Assembly: GCA_030145325.1 (NCBI GenBank)
Contig: JAQYVW010000003.1
Location: forward strand, 1-64,000
Direction: 5' to 3'
Origin: Desulfurivibrionaceae bacterium
GTDB taxonomy: Bacteria; Desulfobacterota; Desulfobulbia; Desulfobulbales; UBA5123
DNA: 64,000 nucleotides
Shown here piece by piece: positions 18,113 to 28,898 of the stretch. Each line of letters opens with the position of its first letter. The stretch's first letter is position 1. Position numbers and translations under genes: made by a program. The notes beneath the pieces were generated by a model that was not told where the DNA came from, did no database searches, and was given only the letters and a program-made list of their open reading frames with translations.

Positions 18113-20656
18113 ATGCGATTTTGTAAATATTGTCTTTGCTTGTTGTTGTTTTTAGCCTTCCTGCCTCGTCCTTGTGCAGGGGAAAGTGTCGATACCTCTT
18201 GGCCTGCCGAGGGGGGGGGCGCCCAGCAGCCTCCGCCTGGGATCAGCTATATCCTGCGCGGTGAGGCCATGGCGCGAAGCGGTGATCCCTTTGCTGCCAT
18301 TAACGAATATCGCAAGGCCATTGCGGCGGGGTATAGTGGTTCCGATGTTTTTCGCAGTCTTTCCACGGTTCTCTATCTGGCCGGGTTTACCAATGAAGCC
18401 ATTGATGCTCTGAAGGAGGCGGTTCGCCTTCACCCCAAGGAAGTGTTTCCACGCCAGGAATTGGCTGTTCTTTACTTTGCCGCCGGGAGGAATGATGAGG
18501 CAAAGGATACTTTCCGAAGTGTTCTTGCCGAGAATCCCACTCTGGCAAATCCCTACTATTACCTCGGCCTTATCGCTTTTCAGCAAGATGACTTTGACGA
18601 CGCCTGGTTGTTTGCCCGGCGCGCGCAGTTACTTGGTCATAAGGCGCATTCATTGTTGGATAAATTGGTGGCAGAGGGCAATGAGCCGTTGGTTGACCAA
18701 CAAGAACCCATTGGTGACGATCTTTGTTTTAGGCAGATCCTGGTTTCTTCCTTTGAGGAGGCCGAAGGCCTTCTCTCTCGAATCAAGCGTGGCGAGATGT
18801 TTGAGGTTTTGGCCTCTTTGTCATCCATGGATCCTTCAGCTGAAAACGGTGGTTTTGTCGGCTGCCTTTTCCCTGATGAAATTGATCCGGTGTTGGGGGC
18901 GGCATTATGGCAAAAGAAGGCCTATGCCGAACCGACTATAGTTGAAACTACTCGCGGAAGTCATCTGATGCAACGGGTGCAGTCTTTTGATCCGGAACTT
19001 TGGCGGATTCAGATTGCGGCCTTGAAACATCCCAAACCGGTGCGATCAGCCTCCCTTGTGCAGAGAGATGACGGTGGCGAAGGTCGATACGTTGTCCATG
19101 CCGGAACCTATAATGGCCCGTTGTTGGCAGCATCAATGGTTTCCAGGTTGCGTGATACTAAGTTCCCAGCCTATTTCTATACCTCTCCCGGCAAGAAGGG
19201 TGGTTTGATTTATCAGGTGGTAGCAGGCCGTTTTGCCGGTAAAGCTGATGCCAAGGCGGCGGCTAAGCGTCTTAATGCCATTGGGGTTAAGAATTTTATT
19301 GTTACCGCCGCAGAAGAATCCCAGCAGAAATCAGATAAGGACGTAAATAAAGCAAAGGTAGCGAAGGCTGCGGCCGAAGCGAAGAAACTCGAGGTTGCTA
19401 GGGCCGCGCAGGCCGCCAAGGAAGCAAAGGCGGCGAAGGCTGTGGCAGAAGCGAAGAAAGTCGAGGTTGCTAGAGCGGCGCAGGCTGCCAAGGAAGCAGA
19501 GGCGGCGAAGGCTGTGGCCGAAGCGAAGAAAGTCGAGGTTGCCAGGGCCGCGCAGGCTGCCAAGGAAGCAAAGGCGGCGAAGGCTGTGGCAGAAGCGAAG
19601 GAGGCCGAGGTTGCCAGGGCCGCGCAGGCCGTCAAGGAAGCAGAGGCGGCGAAGGCTGTGGCAGAAGCGAAGGAAGCCGAGGTTGCCAAGGAAGCAAAGG
19701 CGGCGAAGGCTGTGGCCGAAGCGAAGAAAGTCGAGGTTGCCAGGGCTGCGCAGGCCGCCAAGGAAGTAGAGGCGGCGAAGGCTGCGGCCGAAGCGAAGAA
19801 AGTCGAGGTTGCTAGAGCGGCGCAGGCTGCCAAGGAAGCAGGGGTAGCGAAGGCTGCGGCAGAAGCGAAGGAAGCCGAGGTTGCCAGAGCAGCGCAGGTT
19901 GCCAATGAAGCAGAGGCAGCGAAGGTTGCGGCAGAGACGACTATAGCCAATGTTCTCCAAGAAGTGCAGGCTGCCTGGGAAATTAGGATCGCAGGAGACG
20001 GGCAGGCTGCCAAGGAAGCTAAGGCGGCAAAGGTAGAGGCCGAGGCCAAGGGGGCAAAGGCCGAAGGGGTACCGGCAGGGGCGAGGAAAGTGAATGTTGC
20101 CAGAGAAGCGCTCGCTGCCTGGGAAGCAAGGGTAGAGGCAGAGTCGAAGAAAGCCACGGCTGCCCATGTTGTGCCGGTGGTCAAGAGTGTAAAGGGCGAG
20201 GTTGAGGCTAAGGAAGCCAAGGCCACCCGAGTACCGCCGGTTGTCAAGGAGGCAAAGGCCGGAAAGGTCGTGGCTGCAGCGAGGAAAGTCAAGGTTCCCC
20301 CTGTTGTGCCGGTGGCCAAGAAAGCAAAGGCGGCTAAGGGGGGCGAGGTTGTAAAACCTGAGGCTCAGCCCGTTTCACCGCTTGGTGCCTTAATTATTGA
20401 AGTGAAGAAGAATGAGCCGGTTGGCAAATACACCGTCCATGCCGGAACCTCCAATAATCGGGGCAAGACGGAGGAGATTATCACCCGCATGCGCAAGGCT
20501 GGATTGCCTGCCTTTTCCTATCGCTCTAAAACCAACAAAGGGGCGCCTGTTTACCGACTGGTGGGAGGTCGCTACAATAAGATGAAAGAGGCCAGGGCTG
20601 CCCATCGCCATCTTGCCGAAATCGGGATTAAAACCTTTATTGCCAACACCAAATAA
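18113..20656 (+). CDS. TPR / parvulin-like / SPOR-domain protein with long Ala-Lys-Glu repeat region
   Basis: Signal peptide; TPR-like helices; ILVSSFEEAEGLLSRIKRGEMFEVLASLSS (PpiC-like); two SPOR-like segments (YVVHAGTYNGPLLAASMVSRL and YTVHAGTSNNRGKTEEIITRM); AKAVAEAKKVEVARAAQAAKEA repeats. Confidence 0.78.
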   Translation: MRFCKYCLCLLLFLAFLPRPCAGESVDTSWPAEGGGAQQPPPGISYILRGEAMARSGDPFAAINEYRKAIAAGYSGSDVFRSLSTVLYLAGFTNEAIDALKEAVRLHPKEVFPRQELAVLYFAAGRNDEAKDTFRSVLAENPTLANPYYYLGLIAFQQDDFDDAWLFARRAQLLGHKAHSLLDKLVAEGNEPLVDQQEPIGDDLCFRQILVSSFEEAEGLLSRIKRGEMFEVLASLSSMDPSAENGGFVGCLFPDEIDPVLGAALWQKKAYAEPTIVETTRGSHLMQRVQSFDPELWRIQIAALKHPKPVRSASLVQRDDGGEGRYVVHAGTYNGPLLAASMVSRLRDTKFPAYFYTSPGKKGGLIYQVVAGRFAGKADAKAAAKRLNAIGVKNFIVTAAEESQQKSDKDVNKAKVAKAAAEAKKLEVARAAQAAKEAKAAKAVAEAKKVEVARAAQAAKEAEAAKAVAEAKKVEVARAAQAAKEAKAAKAVAEAKEAEVARAAQAVKEAEAAKAVAEAKEAEVAKEAKAAKAVAEAKKVEVARAAQAAKEVEAAKAAAEAKKVEVARAAQAAKEAGVAKAAAEAKEAEVARAAQVANEAEAAKVAAETTIANVLQEVQAAWEIRIAGDGQAAKEAKAAKVEAEAKGAKAEGVPAGARKVNVAREALAAWEARVEAESKKATAAHVVPVVKSVKGEVEAKEAKATRVPPVVKEAKAGKVVAAARKVKVPPVVPVAKKAKAAKGGEVVKPEAQPVSPLGALIIEVKKNEPVGKYTVHAGTSNNRGKTEEIITRMRKAGLPAFSYRSKTNKGAPVYRLVGGRYNKMKEARAAHRHLAEIGIKTFIANTK
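19355..19930 (+). repeat. ~72-bp (24-aa) coding minisatellite, about 8 units
   Basis: Repeated AAKAVAEAKKVEVARAAQAAKEAE unit, conserved at DNA level; one unit is shortened in frame (EVAKEAK). Confidence 0.85.
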
Positions 20657-20729
20657 GGAGTGGAGAGTGGCCTGTTTTTCATCGGTGCCCATTGTCACTT
20701 ACTTTGTGATGAGGATGGACAATGGTGGA

Positions 20730-20791
20730 GAGCCTATGCATTTCTGCTCGCCATGGTGGTGAGCCTATGCATTTCTGCTCGCCATGGTGGT
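20730..20791. repeat. Perfect tandem duplication of a 31-bp unit
   Basis: GAGCCTATGCATTTCTGCTCGCCATGGTGGT occurs twice back to back. Confidence 0.9.
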
Positions 20792-20827
20792 GAGGCTTTT
20801 TTCTGTGATAGTTGAGGAGATAAATTC

Positions 20828-21280
20828 GTGCAAATATGGGTCGATGCTGATGCCTGTCCTAACCAGATCAAGGAACTGCTTTATCGTGCTGCTGATCGGC
20901 GGCAGGTATTGATAACCCTGGTTGCCAATCAGTTTTTGCGGGTGCCGTCTTCTCCGTACATTAAGACCATGCGGGTGGCAGCAGGTTTCAATGTTGCCGA
21001 TGATAAAATAGTGGCCTGTATTGACAAGGGTGATCTGGTCATCACCGCTGATATCCCCTTGGCCGCCGAGGCTATCGGCAAGGGGGCGCAGGCCCTTAAT
21101 CCGCGCGGCGACCTCTATAGCGAGGAAACCATTGCTGAGCGGTTGAGTATGCGTAACTTTATGGATGAGTTACGTTCCGGTGGTATTGAAGCTGGCGGCC
21201 CGGCCCCCATGACTCCCCGGCATCGGCAAAATTTTGCCAACCAGTTGGATCGTATTCTCGCTGCTAATGGTAAATCTTAG
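20828..21280 (+). CDS. YaiI/YqxD (UPF0178) family protein
   Basis: [51 protein letters not shown]. Confidence 0.9.
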   Translation: MQIWVDADACPNQIKELLYRAADRRQVLITLVANQFLRVPSSPYIKTMRVAAGFNVADDKIVACIDKGDLVITADIPLAAEAIGKGAQALNPRGDLYSEETIAERLSMRNFMDELRSGGIEAGGPAPMTPRHRQNFANQLDRILAANGKS

Positions 21281-23274
21281 GCTAATTCGTGAACCAGGAT
21301 GCCGCTTAAGGCCGCGCGCAGTTCTTGTAAGTTGTACGGTTTAGGGGCCACCCCGCAGAAGCCGTACTTGCGGAAGTCTGCCATGATCGGGTCGTTGGCG
21401 TAGCCGCTTGAAACCACGGCTTTGACGGTGGGATCGATGGCGCTCAATCGTTTTATGGTCTCCTTGCCGCCCATCCCGCCCCGAATGGTCAGATCCATCA
21501 ACACCGCTTCGAATGGCTCGTCAGTCATTAAAGCCTGCCGATATAGATCAATTGCTTCGCGTCCATCTCTGGCGATTTCGGATGCACAGCCGAGGTGGCT
21601 AAGCATCTCGCAGGCTATTCGTTGCACCATTTCATCGTCATCCATTACCAGGATCTTGCCCCCGCCCATGGGTTCCGTGTCGTTGGCCTGTTCTTTTTCG
21701 GGGGTTTTGTGGGTGGTGGCCGGCAGATAGATTGAAAAAGTGGTGCCACCGCTAACCTTGGAACTGACGGTGATGAGGCCGTCATGTTTTTTGATGATGG
21801 AGTAACAGATGGCTAAGCCCAAGCCGCTGCCCGTTTCTTTGCTGGAAAAATAGGGATCGAAAATCTTGCTCAGATCCTCTTCGGAAATGCCGATGCCTTG
21901 GTCTGCCACAGTTATTTGGACATATTCGCCAGCGGGGAGGGCAGAGAATTCCTGCTTGGAGAGGGTAATGTTATTTGCCGAAACAGAGGTGATGCCGCCA
22001 GTGGGCATGGCTTCGGCACCATTGATGACCAAATTCTGAATTACTTGGCTCAGCTGTCCTTCGTCTACCTCAATGGGGCGAAGGTCGTCGGCCAGTCTGA
22101 ATTCGCATTTGACGTTGGAGCCCCGTAGCGGAAAGGAGCTGGAGTCTCGGATCAGCTCGGTGATGCTGGTCTTTTTCTTGATTGGGGCGCCGCCCTTGGC
22201 AAAGGTAAGTAGTTGCTGGGTAAGTCCTCTTGCTCGCAAGGTTGCCTTTTCGGTGTCATTGAGACGATTTAAGACCTTGTCCTTGGGGTTAAGGTACAGC
22301 TTGGCCACCGAGATATTGCCCAGGATGGCCGTGAGCAGGTTGTTGAAATCATGGGCGATGCCGCCGGCGAAAACCCCCACCGACTCCAACTTCTGGGCCT
22401 TCAGTAGTTCCTCTTCCATCTTCTTCTTGTCGGTGACGTCACGGAAAATGCACTGGGTGTAGAGTGGAGCGCCGTCCTGGAATTTGCAGATCGCATTGCC
22501 CTCAATAAGAATATTTCTGCCGTCCTTGGCCACAAAGGTGGTGTCGATGTAGTTTACCTTCTCTGCGGCCAAAACCCGTTTGAAGGTTTGTTGGCAGTGC
22601 TTCTGGCATTCCGGTGAGATGAGATCGAAGATGGAGAGCTGGCGGGTTTCTTCTTTGCTGTAGCCAAAGGTGTGCCGCCAGGCCCGATTAACGTACAACA
22701 GGGTGCCGTCAGGCTGGACGATTTGGATCAGGTCATGGGCGTTTTCAAAGAGATCGCGGTACCGTTTTTCGCTTTCCCGTAGAGCCTGTTCGTTTTTTGA
22801 ACGATCGGTGATGTCGCGGAAAAAACCCACCATGGCGATGGTTTTGCCGTCCTTTTGCTTGGTGCTACACCTCCCTTCAACCATAATTCGACGGCCATCC
22901 TTGGCCACAAAGATTGTTTCATTACGGTCGAGTTCTTCGCCCTTCAACAAGCTGATAAAGATGGTGCGGCATTTGTTTCGGCAGCTTTGGTCAACAATGT
23001 CCATCAGGGATATTTCTTTGAGGTCTTCGTCGCTGTAGCCCAATGTTTGCCGCCAAGCCCGATTGACGTAGAGAAAGGTGCCGTCAGGACTGACGCTGTG
23101 GATCAGGTCGTGGGCCTCGTCAACCAGAGAGCTGTAACGAGTGACTTTTTCCTCCATTCCCGCCATTGCTTCCTGGTGGGTGGTGACTTCCTTCTCCAAC
23201 TGGATAAGTTTCAGATGCAACTCTTCGTAAGTCGGTTCTGTAGCCATCAATACGTTCTCCGAGAAAAGGTTCAA
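21277..23274 (-). CDS. Hybrid sensor histidine kinase (two PAS domains, HisKA/HATPase, C-terminal receiver)
   Basis: PAS repeats ([26 protein letters not shown] / [26 protein letters not shown]), [42 protein letters not shown]. Confidence 0.93.
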   Translation of the reverse strand: MNLFSENVLMATEPTYEELHLKLIQLEKEVTTHQEAMAGMEEKVTRYSSLVDEAHDLIHSVSPDGTFLYVNRAWRQTLGYSDEDLKEISLMDIVDQSCRNKCRTIFISLLKGEELDRNETIFVAKDGRRIMVEGRCSTKQKDGKTIAMVGFFRDITDRSKNEQALRESEKRYRDLFENAHDLIQIVQPDGTLLYVNRAWRHTFGYSKEETRQLSIFDLISPECQKHCQQTFKRVLAAEKVNYIDTTFVAKDGRNILIEGNAICKFQDGAPLYTQCIFRDVTDKKKMEEELLKAQKLESVGVFAGGIAHDFNNLLTAILGNISVAKLYLNPKDKVLNRLNDTEKATLRARGLTQQLLTFAKGGAPIKKKTSITELIRDSSSFPLRGSNVKCEFRLADDLRPIEVDEGQLSQVIQNLVINGAEAMPTGGITSVSANNITLSKQEFSALPAGEYVQITVADQGIGISEEDLSKIFDPYFSSKETGSGLGLAICYSIIKKHDGLITVSSKVSGGTTFSIYLPATTHKTPEKEQANDTEPMGGGKILVMDDDEMVQRIACEMLSHLGCASEIARDGREAIDLYRQALMTDEPFEAVLMDLTIRGGMGGKETIKRLSAIDPTVKAVVSSGYANDPIMADFRKYGFCGVAPKPYNLQELRAALSGILVHELA

Positions 23275-23539
23275 ATAATTGGCAAAAAATGAACTTTTGT
23301 TTCTGTTTTTGGGGAAGCACGTTCTGTTTAGCTAGGAAGCAATATTACTAAATGCTTATCTTAGCGCATAAAAACGCATGCTGCAACTTTGATTTGGCAG
23401 GTTGGGTGGTAATTGTAAGGTTGTGCTTTCCTGTCAAGGCCGGTAATGCAAAAAGCTGCTTGCTGTGGATGGTAAATCGGCTAAAGTTATTATTCGTGGC
23501 TGAGAGCTGAGGAGATTTGTTTGTCTGAAGGAGGATAAG

Positions 23540-23863
23540 ATGCAGTGTGAGCGGTGTGGGGTATTGATGGAGTTGGGCAAGGAAACCGCTCATAATGGTC
23601 GTTTTTTGTGCCGGAACTGTTTTATGGAGGTGTTAGCTCCGTCCGGGGTCTGTGAAGCGGTAATCCAGCGTGGTATTATTACCTCTCAGCAGAGGCGAGT
23701 ATTGGCGATGCTCAGCGATAATCATGGGCTTGATCTTGATGCCTTGTCGGCAGTTCTAGATCTGCCGCAGGCGGATCTAGAACGAGAGTTGTTTGCTCTG
23801 GTAAGGAGGGAAAAGGTGCGTGACGTGCGCAAAGATGGTAAGAAAGTCTTCTTGCTATGTTGA
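23540..23863 (+). CDS. Small protein with N-terminal Zn-ribbon-like Cys pairs and a wHTH-like C-terminus
   Basis: MQCERCG...FLCRNCF Cys pairs; AGGAGGATAAG RBS upstream. Confidence 0.6.
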   Translation: MQCERCGVLMELGKETAHNGRFLCRNCFMEVLAPSGVCEAVIQRGIITSQQRRVLAMLSDNHGLDLDALSAVLDLPQADLERELFALVRREKVRDVRKDGKKVFLLC

Positions 23864-24022
23864 TTAAAGGGCAATTTATTAATGAAAGTACTCCGTTGAA
23901 GATGGCTAAACCAAAAGTTTGATATCCAGGTAAGCGCCCCGCAGGAAGTGCCCTTGGGGGACAACGCAGTAGATCGGACTTTTCGCAGTCTTCGCTAGCT
24001 GTGACGGCATCAAGGTTGAAGA

Positions 24023-24520
24023 ATGATGAGCGACCATAAAGAAGCGCCAAAAGAATTCGACAGTAAACTCCTGCCCATCCTCCGCGAGGCGGTGGAGGTG
24101 GTGAGGATGATCGTTTTCAAGGAGTTAAAAGATCACTTTCTGGCCATTTGCCCCGAGCAAGCTGATGATGCCGGACGGTTGGCGGCAGGGGTGTTGAACG
24201 ACCTCTTCGGGGTGATTAACCCTGATCCCGCCTATGCTGATTTCATGACTCGAAACCGTACTGTCATTGATCAGGTTCTGGCTGATTTCCCCACTCGCTT
24301 CGAAAAACTGCTCATTCCCCTAACTGACACCTTGCGGATGCAGTTTCTTTGCGATTCACGGGAGGGGCTTGGTGAGAGTACCGAATTTCTTGCCCAGGCC
24401 AAAGAGCGAGGATTGCTCCTTGATCAACGCGAAATGCCCATGCCCAATAATTTTCTGGAGTTGATTCGCCGACTGGGTACGGCCTATGGTCTGGTTTCAC
24501 CACCACCTCCTGCGGCCTGA
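24023..24520 (+). CDS. Hypothetical protein
   Basis: 165-aa ORF, plausible start and composition; no recognised family. Confidence 0.6.
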   Translation: MMSDHKEAPKEFDSKLLPILREAVEVVRMIVFKELKDHFLAICPEQADDAGRLAAGVLNDLFGVINPDPAYADFMTRNRTVIDQVLADFPTRFEKLLIPLTDTLRMQFLCDSREGLGESTEFLAQAKERGLLLDQREMPMPNNFLELIRRLGTAYGLVSPPPPAA

Positions 24521-24794
24521 TTGGTCACTCTCTTTTTCGCTTCTTCTTCGGTTGCGTCGGGGGTGTTGCCAGGCTGGTCACCATTGTCTCTTGCCGGTAA
24601 CAAGTTGCTGGTTCACCTCCAGTTCGCTCCCCAGATAGTTTTCCTGCCTAAAATTTTTTCGTAAGGCGGTGGCAAATCCATCGCTAATGCCGCGATAGGG
24701 ATAGTTGCGCCGTAACCGCAGGTGCGCAAGGTGAGAGCTGCGCGGTATTGACAAAGAGGCTTTGTTTTGCGATGACTTGCGGTAAGAAAAGTTT

Positions 24795-26552
24795 TTGGTG
24801 TCTCGATATTTAAGAAAAGAAGTGGTTGGCTGGGGATTTCTCCCGCCATCTGGGAAGGAGCCTGTTTTGGTAAAGAAAGGGATTATTTTTCATCTCTGTA
24901 GTGTGGCGGTATTGGCCTTGGCGGTTATGGCCGTTTACGCCAACAGTCTCAACGGGCAGTTTGTTTTTGATGACTCAAGAATTTATAATAATGTCCATCT
25001 GCGCATTACCTCCCTTGACTGGGCATCACTGCAGCAGGTGGTGCTGAAAAGTGAGCCCGCCACCAGGCCGGTGGCTAATCTCAGCTTTGCTCTCAACTAC
25101 TATCTGCACGGGTATGAGGTGCAGGGGTATCACTTGCTCAATCTCCTGATCCACCTGCTCACAGGGATACTGCTCTATTGGTTGGTGCTGGTCACCCTCC
25201 CCCTTCTGCCGCCCCGACAAGGATGGCCGGAGAACGGCAACAAGCAGCAGTCCTATGGTTGGTTAGCGTTTTTTGCTGCCTTACTCTGGCTCCTCAATCC
25301 GGTTCAGACCCAGTCGGTTAGCTATGTGGTGCAACGAATGAACAGCCTGGCGGCGATGTTCTATCTCCTGTCGCTGTTGCTGTACATCAAGGGGAGGCTG
25401 CAGGCGCACCGCCCTAAGAGTATGTTCCTCTTCGCGGCAAGCCTCCTAGCCGGACTGCTGGCCTTGGCCAGCAAGGAGACCAGCGCCACCCTGCCGTTGT
25501 TTATTTTCCTCTATGAATGGTATTTCCTCCAGGATCTCAAGCTGGCTTGGCTGCGGCGCAATCTGCCGCTGGTGGCCGGGGTTGCGGTGGTACTGGCCTT
25601 GCTCGGGCTGTTTTTCCTCGGTGGCAAACCGCTGACCAACATCCTTGCCGGCTATGGTGGGCGGGAATTTACCCTTCCCCAGCGTTTGCTCACGGAACTG
25701 CGGGTGGTTTTTTTCTATCTGGGACTGCTCCTCTTGCCCTCTCCCGGTCGGTTAAATCTGGATCACGATTTTCTCGTCTCCACCTCCCTTGTGCAACCCT
25801 TGACCACGTTGTTTGCCGCCATGGGCCTTCTTGCCCTGCTGGGGCTCGCCTGCTGGTCGGCTCGGCGCCACCGGTTGTTGTCCTTTGCCATTCTCTGGTT
25901 TCTGGGCAACCTGTTGATCGAATCTTCGCTGCTTGGGCTGGAGCTTGTTTTTGAGCACCGGCTCTATCTGCCCTCAATGCTGCTGTTTGTGGTGGTGGTT
26001 TTTGAACTCAGTCACCTCTTGCAGCCCCGGTTTCTGAAGGCTGGTATTTGTCTTGGGGTTGCCTTGGTGATGTTTTCAGGTTTTTGGACCTTTGAGAGAA
26101 ATAAGATCTGGCATGATCGTATCAGCCTGTGGAGTGACTGTGCGGCAAAATCACCGGCCAAGGCTCGGCCCAAGAATAATCTTGGCGTCGCTCTGAAAAA
26201 GGCGGGACGTTTGCAGGAAGCAGCCCAGCAGTTTAAGGGGGTGATAGCCCTTGATCCCAAGTTCATTGAGGCTTATAACAACCTGGCCAACATCATGGTT
26301 ACTTTGGGTCACCGGGATGAGGCCTTAGCATTATATTATCAGGCCCTGGATATTGACCGCCATCGCCCGGTTATTCACAATAATATCGGTAGATTAATGA
26401 TGGATAGGCAGAGGTATGACCGGGCCCTGATGCATTTTTCTGAAGCGTTGCGCTTGCGGCCCGATTTTCAGGAAGCGCGGACCAATCTGTTGTCTGCCCA
26501 GTGGCTGTGGCGGAACCGTTCTGCGTCGGGGAAGGTAAGTGATCGTCAATAA
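24795..26552 (+). CDS. TPR-containing multi-pass membrane protein, TMTC/PMT-like glycosyltransferase
   Basis: FDDSRIYNN acidic loop after TM1, multiple TM helices, C-terminal TPRs (NNLGVALKKAGRLQEAAQQFKGVIALDP...). Confidence 0.75.
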   Translation: MVSRYLRKEVVGWGFLPPSGKEPVLVKKGIIFHLCSVAVLALAVMAVYANSLNGQFVFDDSRIYNNVHLRITSLDWASLQQVVLKSEPATRPVANLSFALNYYLHGYEVQGYHLLNLLIHLLTGILLYWLVLVTLPLLPPRQGWPENGNKQQSYGWLAFFAALLWLLNPVQTQSVSYVVQRMNSLAAMFYLLSLLLYIKGRLQAHRPKSMFLFAASLLAGLLALASKETSATLPLFIFLYEWYFLQDLKLAWLRRNLPLVAGVAVVLALLGLFFLGGKPLTNILAGYGGREFTLPQRLLTELRVVFFYLGLLLLPSPGRLNLDHDFLVSTSLVQPLTTLFAAMGLLALLGLACWSARRHRLLSFAILWFLGNLLIESSLLGLELVFEHRLYLPSMLLFVVVVFELSHLLQPRFLKAGICLGVALVMFSGFWTFERNKIWHDRISLWSDCAAKSPAKARPKNNLGVALKKAGRLQEAAQQFKGVIALDPKFIEAYNNLANIMVTLGHRDEALALYYQALDIDRHRPVIHNNIGRLMMDRQRYDRALMHFSEALRLRPDFQEARTNLLSAQWLWRNRSASGKVSDRQ

Positions 26553-26611
26553 AGGTGATTTTGTTTTGGGTGACCGCCGGGGTGGAAACCCTTTGGCTTG
26601 TCGGTTAACTA

Positions 26612-28366
26612 GTGGTTGGAGATCTGTTAATGCCTCGGAATAATTATAGTTTTGGTTTCGATTGTTACGGCAATACTAGCCAGTTAATGGTGGTGGGGCG
26701 GGGTATCGAGGTGTATGACAACAGCTTTACCAATAAGGGAACATCCTTTACCGATCAGGAACGGCAGGAGCTGGAATTGGAAGGGGCGTTGCCACCGGCA
26801 ATTCGCTCTTTGGCCAGTCAGGTTGAGAATTGTCGCCGCTTAGTGGCTGAGAAGGAGAGCGATACCGAAAAATTTATCTATATTCGGGAGTTGTTTGATC
26901 GTAATGTCACCTTGGCACATGCCTTGATCGCCAGCGATATCAGCAGTTATCTGCCCATCATCTATACCCCCACGGTGGGCCTTGCCTGCCGTTATTATTC
27001 CTCCATGTTCCGGAAGGCCAACGGCCTTCATTTTTATCCCGGCAATATCGATCAGGCCGAGGACATTTTGAGCAGGTTCCGTAACCGGCAGATCCGGGTG
27101 GCGGTGGTCACCGATAATCAGGGGATTCTTGGCATCGGTGATCAGGGGGCGGGCGGGATTGCCATCTGTCTCGGCAAATTGATGCTTTATACCTTGGGGG
27201 CAGGGATTGCGCCATGGCATTGCCTGCCGGTATCTTTGGATGTGGGCACCGATAACCCTGAGTTGCTGGCCGATCCTGATTACCTTGGCTGGCGGCAACA
27301 GCGGTTGCGTGGTCAGGATTATCTTGACTTTGTGCAGCGATTCGCCCGAGCTTTCAAAACTGTCTTTCCTCAGGCCCTCTGTCAGTGGGAGGATTTTTCC
27401 AAGCAGAATGCTTTTGCCACCAGGGATGCTTATCTTCATGACCTGATCTCCTTTAATGATGATATCCAAGGCACCGGCGCGGTCGCTTTGGCGGCGATCC
27501 TGGCGGCCATGCGCTGCAAGGGGGAGTCGCTCTCCGAGCAGGTTTTTCTGGTCCATGGCGCTGGGGCCGGTGGTGTCGGTATCGGCGAGCAGTTGGCGGC
27601 AGCCCTTGTTGAGGATGGTCTTACCGTCAGCGCGGCCAGGGCCAGGATCTATACCGTCGATAGCCAAGGGTTGGTTAGCAATGAACGCCCCCTTGAGCCC
27701 TATAAAAAAACCTTTGCCAAGGATTCATCTTCGCTGCCATGGTGTAAGGGCGGGGTGGAAATGGGATTACTGGAGGTGATCCAGAATGGGAAGGTGACGG
27801 TGCTGATTGGCACCTCCGGTCAGGGCGGTTGTTTCACCCGTGAAATTGTGGCGGCGATGCAGAAAAATAGTGCGCGACCGGTGATTCTGCCTTTAAGTAA
27901 CCCCACCGATAAGGCCGAGGCTCTGCCTGCTGACATCCTGGCCTGGACCTCGGGGCGAGCGTTGGTGGCCACCGGTAGTCCTTTTGCACCGGTGAATCGG
28001 GACGGCCAGGAGGTGCGGATCGGGCAATGTAATAATGTTTTTATCTTCCCAGGGGTGGGGCTTGGCGTTTTGGCTTCGGGAGCCCGAGAGGTATTGCCGG
28101 AATTCTTTACCGCTGCCGCCAAGGCGGTGGCGGTGCAAATGTCTCCGGCGGAGTTGCGGCAAGGGGTGTTGTTGCCAGAGGTGGGGCGGTTACAGGAAAT
28201 CTGTTTACAGGTTGCCTTAGCGGTGGGTAAGGCCGCCATTGCTGCAGGGGTGTCAGCCCCTTGTGCTTTCAGTGAGTTTCAGCATGACAACGACCCGGAG
28301 CGGCTTGCCGAACTCATCGCTAAGATGCGTTGGCGCCCTGACTATTTACCCATGGTGGCCAGGTGA
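26612..28366 (+). CDS. NAD-dependent malic enzyme
   Basis: IIYTPTVGLACRYYSSMFRKANGLHFYPG, VAVVTDNQGILGIGDQGAGG, FNDDIQGTGAVALA, LIGTSGQGGCFT. Confidence 0.95.
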   Translation: MVGDLLMPRNNYSFGFDCYGNTSQLMVVGRGIEVYDNSFTNKGTSFTDQERQELELEGALPPAIRSLASQVENCRRLVAEKESDTEKFIYIRELFDRNVTLAHALIASDISSYLPIIYTPTVGLACRYYSSMFRKANGLHFYPGNIDQAEDILSRFRNRQIRVAVVTDNQGILGIGDQGAGGIAICLGKLMLYTLGAGIAPWHCLPVSLDVGTDNPELLADPDYLGWRQQRLRGQDYLDFVQRFARAFKTVFPQALCQWEDFSKQNAFATRDAYLHDLISFNDDIQGTGAVALAAILAAMRCKGESLSEQVFLVHGAGAGGVGIGEQLAAALVEDGLTVSAARARIYTVDSQGLVSNERPLEPYKKTFAKDSSSLPWCKGGVEMGLLEVIQNGKVTVLIGTSGQGGCFTREIVAAMQKNSARPVILPLSNPTDKAEALPADILAWTSGRALVATGSPFAPVNRDGQEVRIGQCNNVFIFPGVGLGVLASGAREVLPEFFTAAAKAVAVQMSPAELRQGVLLPEVGRLQEICLQVALAVGKAAIAAGVSAPCAFSEFQHDNDPERLAELIAKMRWRPDYLPMVAR

Positions 28367-28610
28367 GGATGTTTGCTGGTGTCTGCCCATAAATGGTCTT
28401 TTCGGAGTCTCACAGGTTCGCTACCTGCCGTATCTCTGCGTCATGCTCAAAAAATAATGCTCGGAATATCATGTATATGCCTGTGCTTATTTTTTTCGCA
28501 GTCCTTGATCTCCGGCAAAAATCCTCATTTATGGACAGACACTTGCTGGTGATGGGGTGGGCAATAATCGTCTATTTTGTTGGGGCAATAATTAATCGTT
28601 TTGGTGATCT

Positions 28611-28898
28611 ATGAGTATCTTTGAAGTAATTATGTTGGTTTGCTTTGGTGCTGCCTGGCCCTTTTCCCTCTATCGTTCCTATTCTTCCCGCACCAATGGT
28701 GGCAAGAGTATTTTTTTTCTCGGGGTAGTTTTTGCCGGTTATATCGCTGGCATCTTGCATAAGCTGTTTTACAGTTATGATCCGGTGATATACCTGTATG
28801 CTCTTAACGGTATGATGGTGATGGCTGATATCCTGCTCTATTTCCGCAATCAAAAGCTTGCCGAGACTACCTTGGCAGTGAATGCGGGTCTTTTCTAG
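28611..28898 (+). CDS. Small integral membrane protein, function unknown
   Basis: 95 aa, three predicted hydrophobic helices (MSIFEVIMLVCFGAAWPFSLYRSYSSRT...). Confidence 0.6.
   Translation: MSIFEVIMLVCFGAAWPFSLYRSYSSRTNGGKSIFFLGVVFAGYIAGILHKLFYSYDPVIYLYALNGMMVMADILLYFRNQKLAETTLAVNAGLF

Noticed and set aside
19213-20319. 368-aa antisense ORF and other-frame ORFs across the Ala/Lys/Glu repeat
   Set aside because: Open in several frames only because the repeat lacks stops; the sense frame has signal peptide, TPR and SPOR domains.
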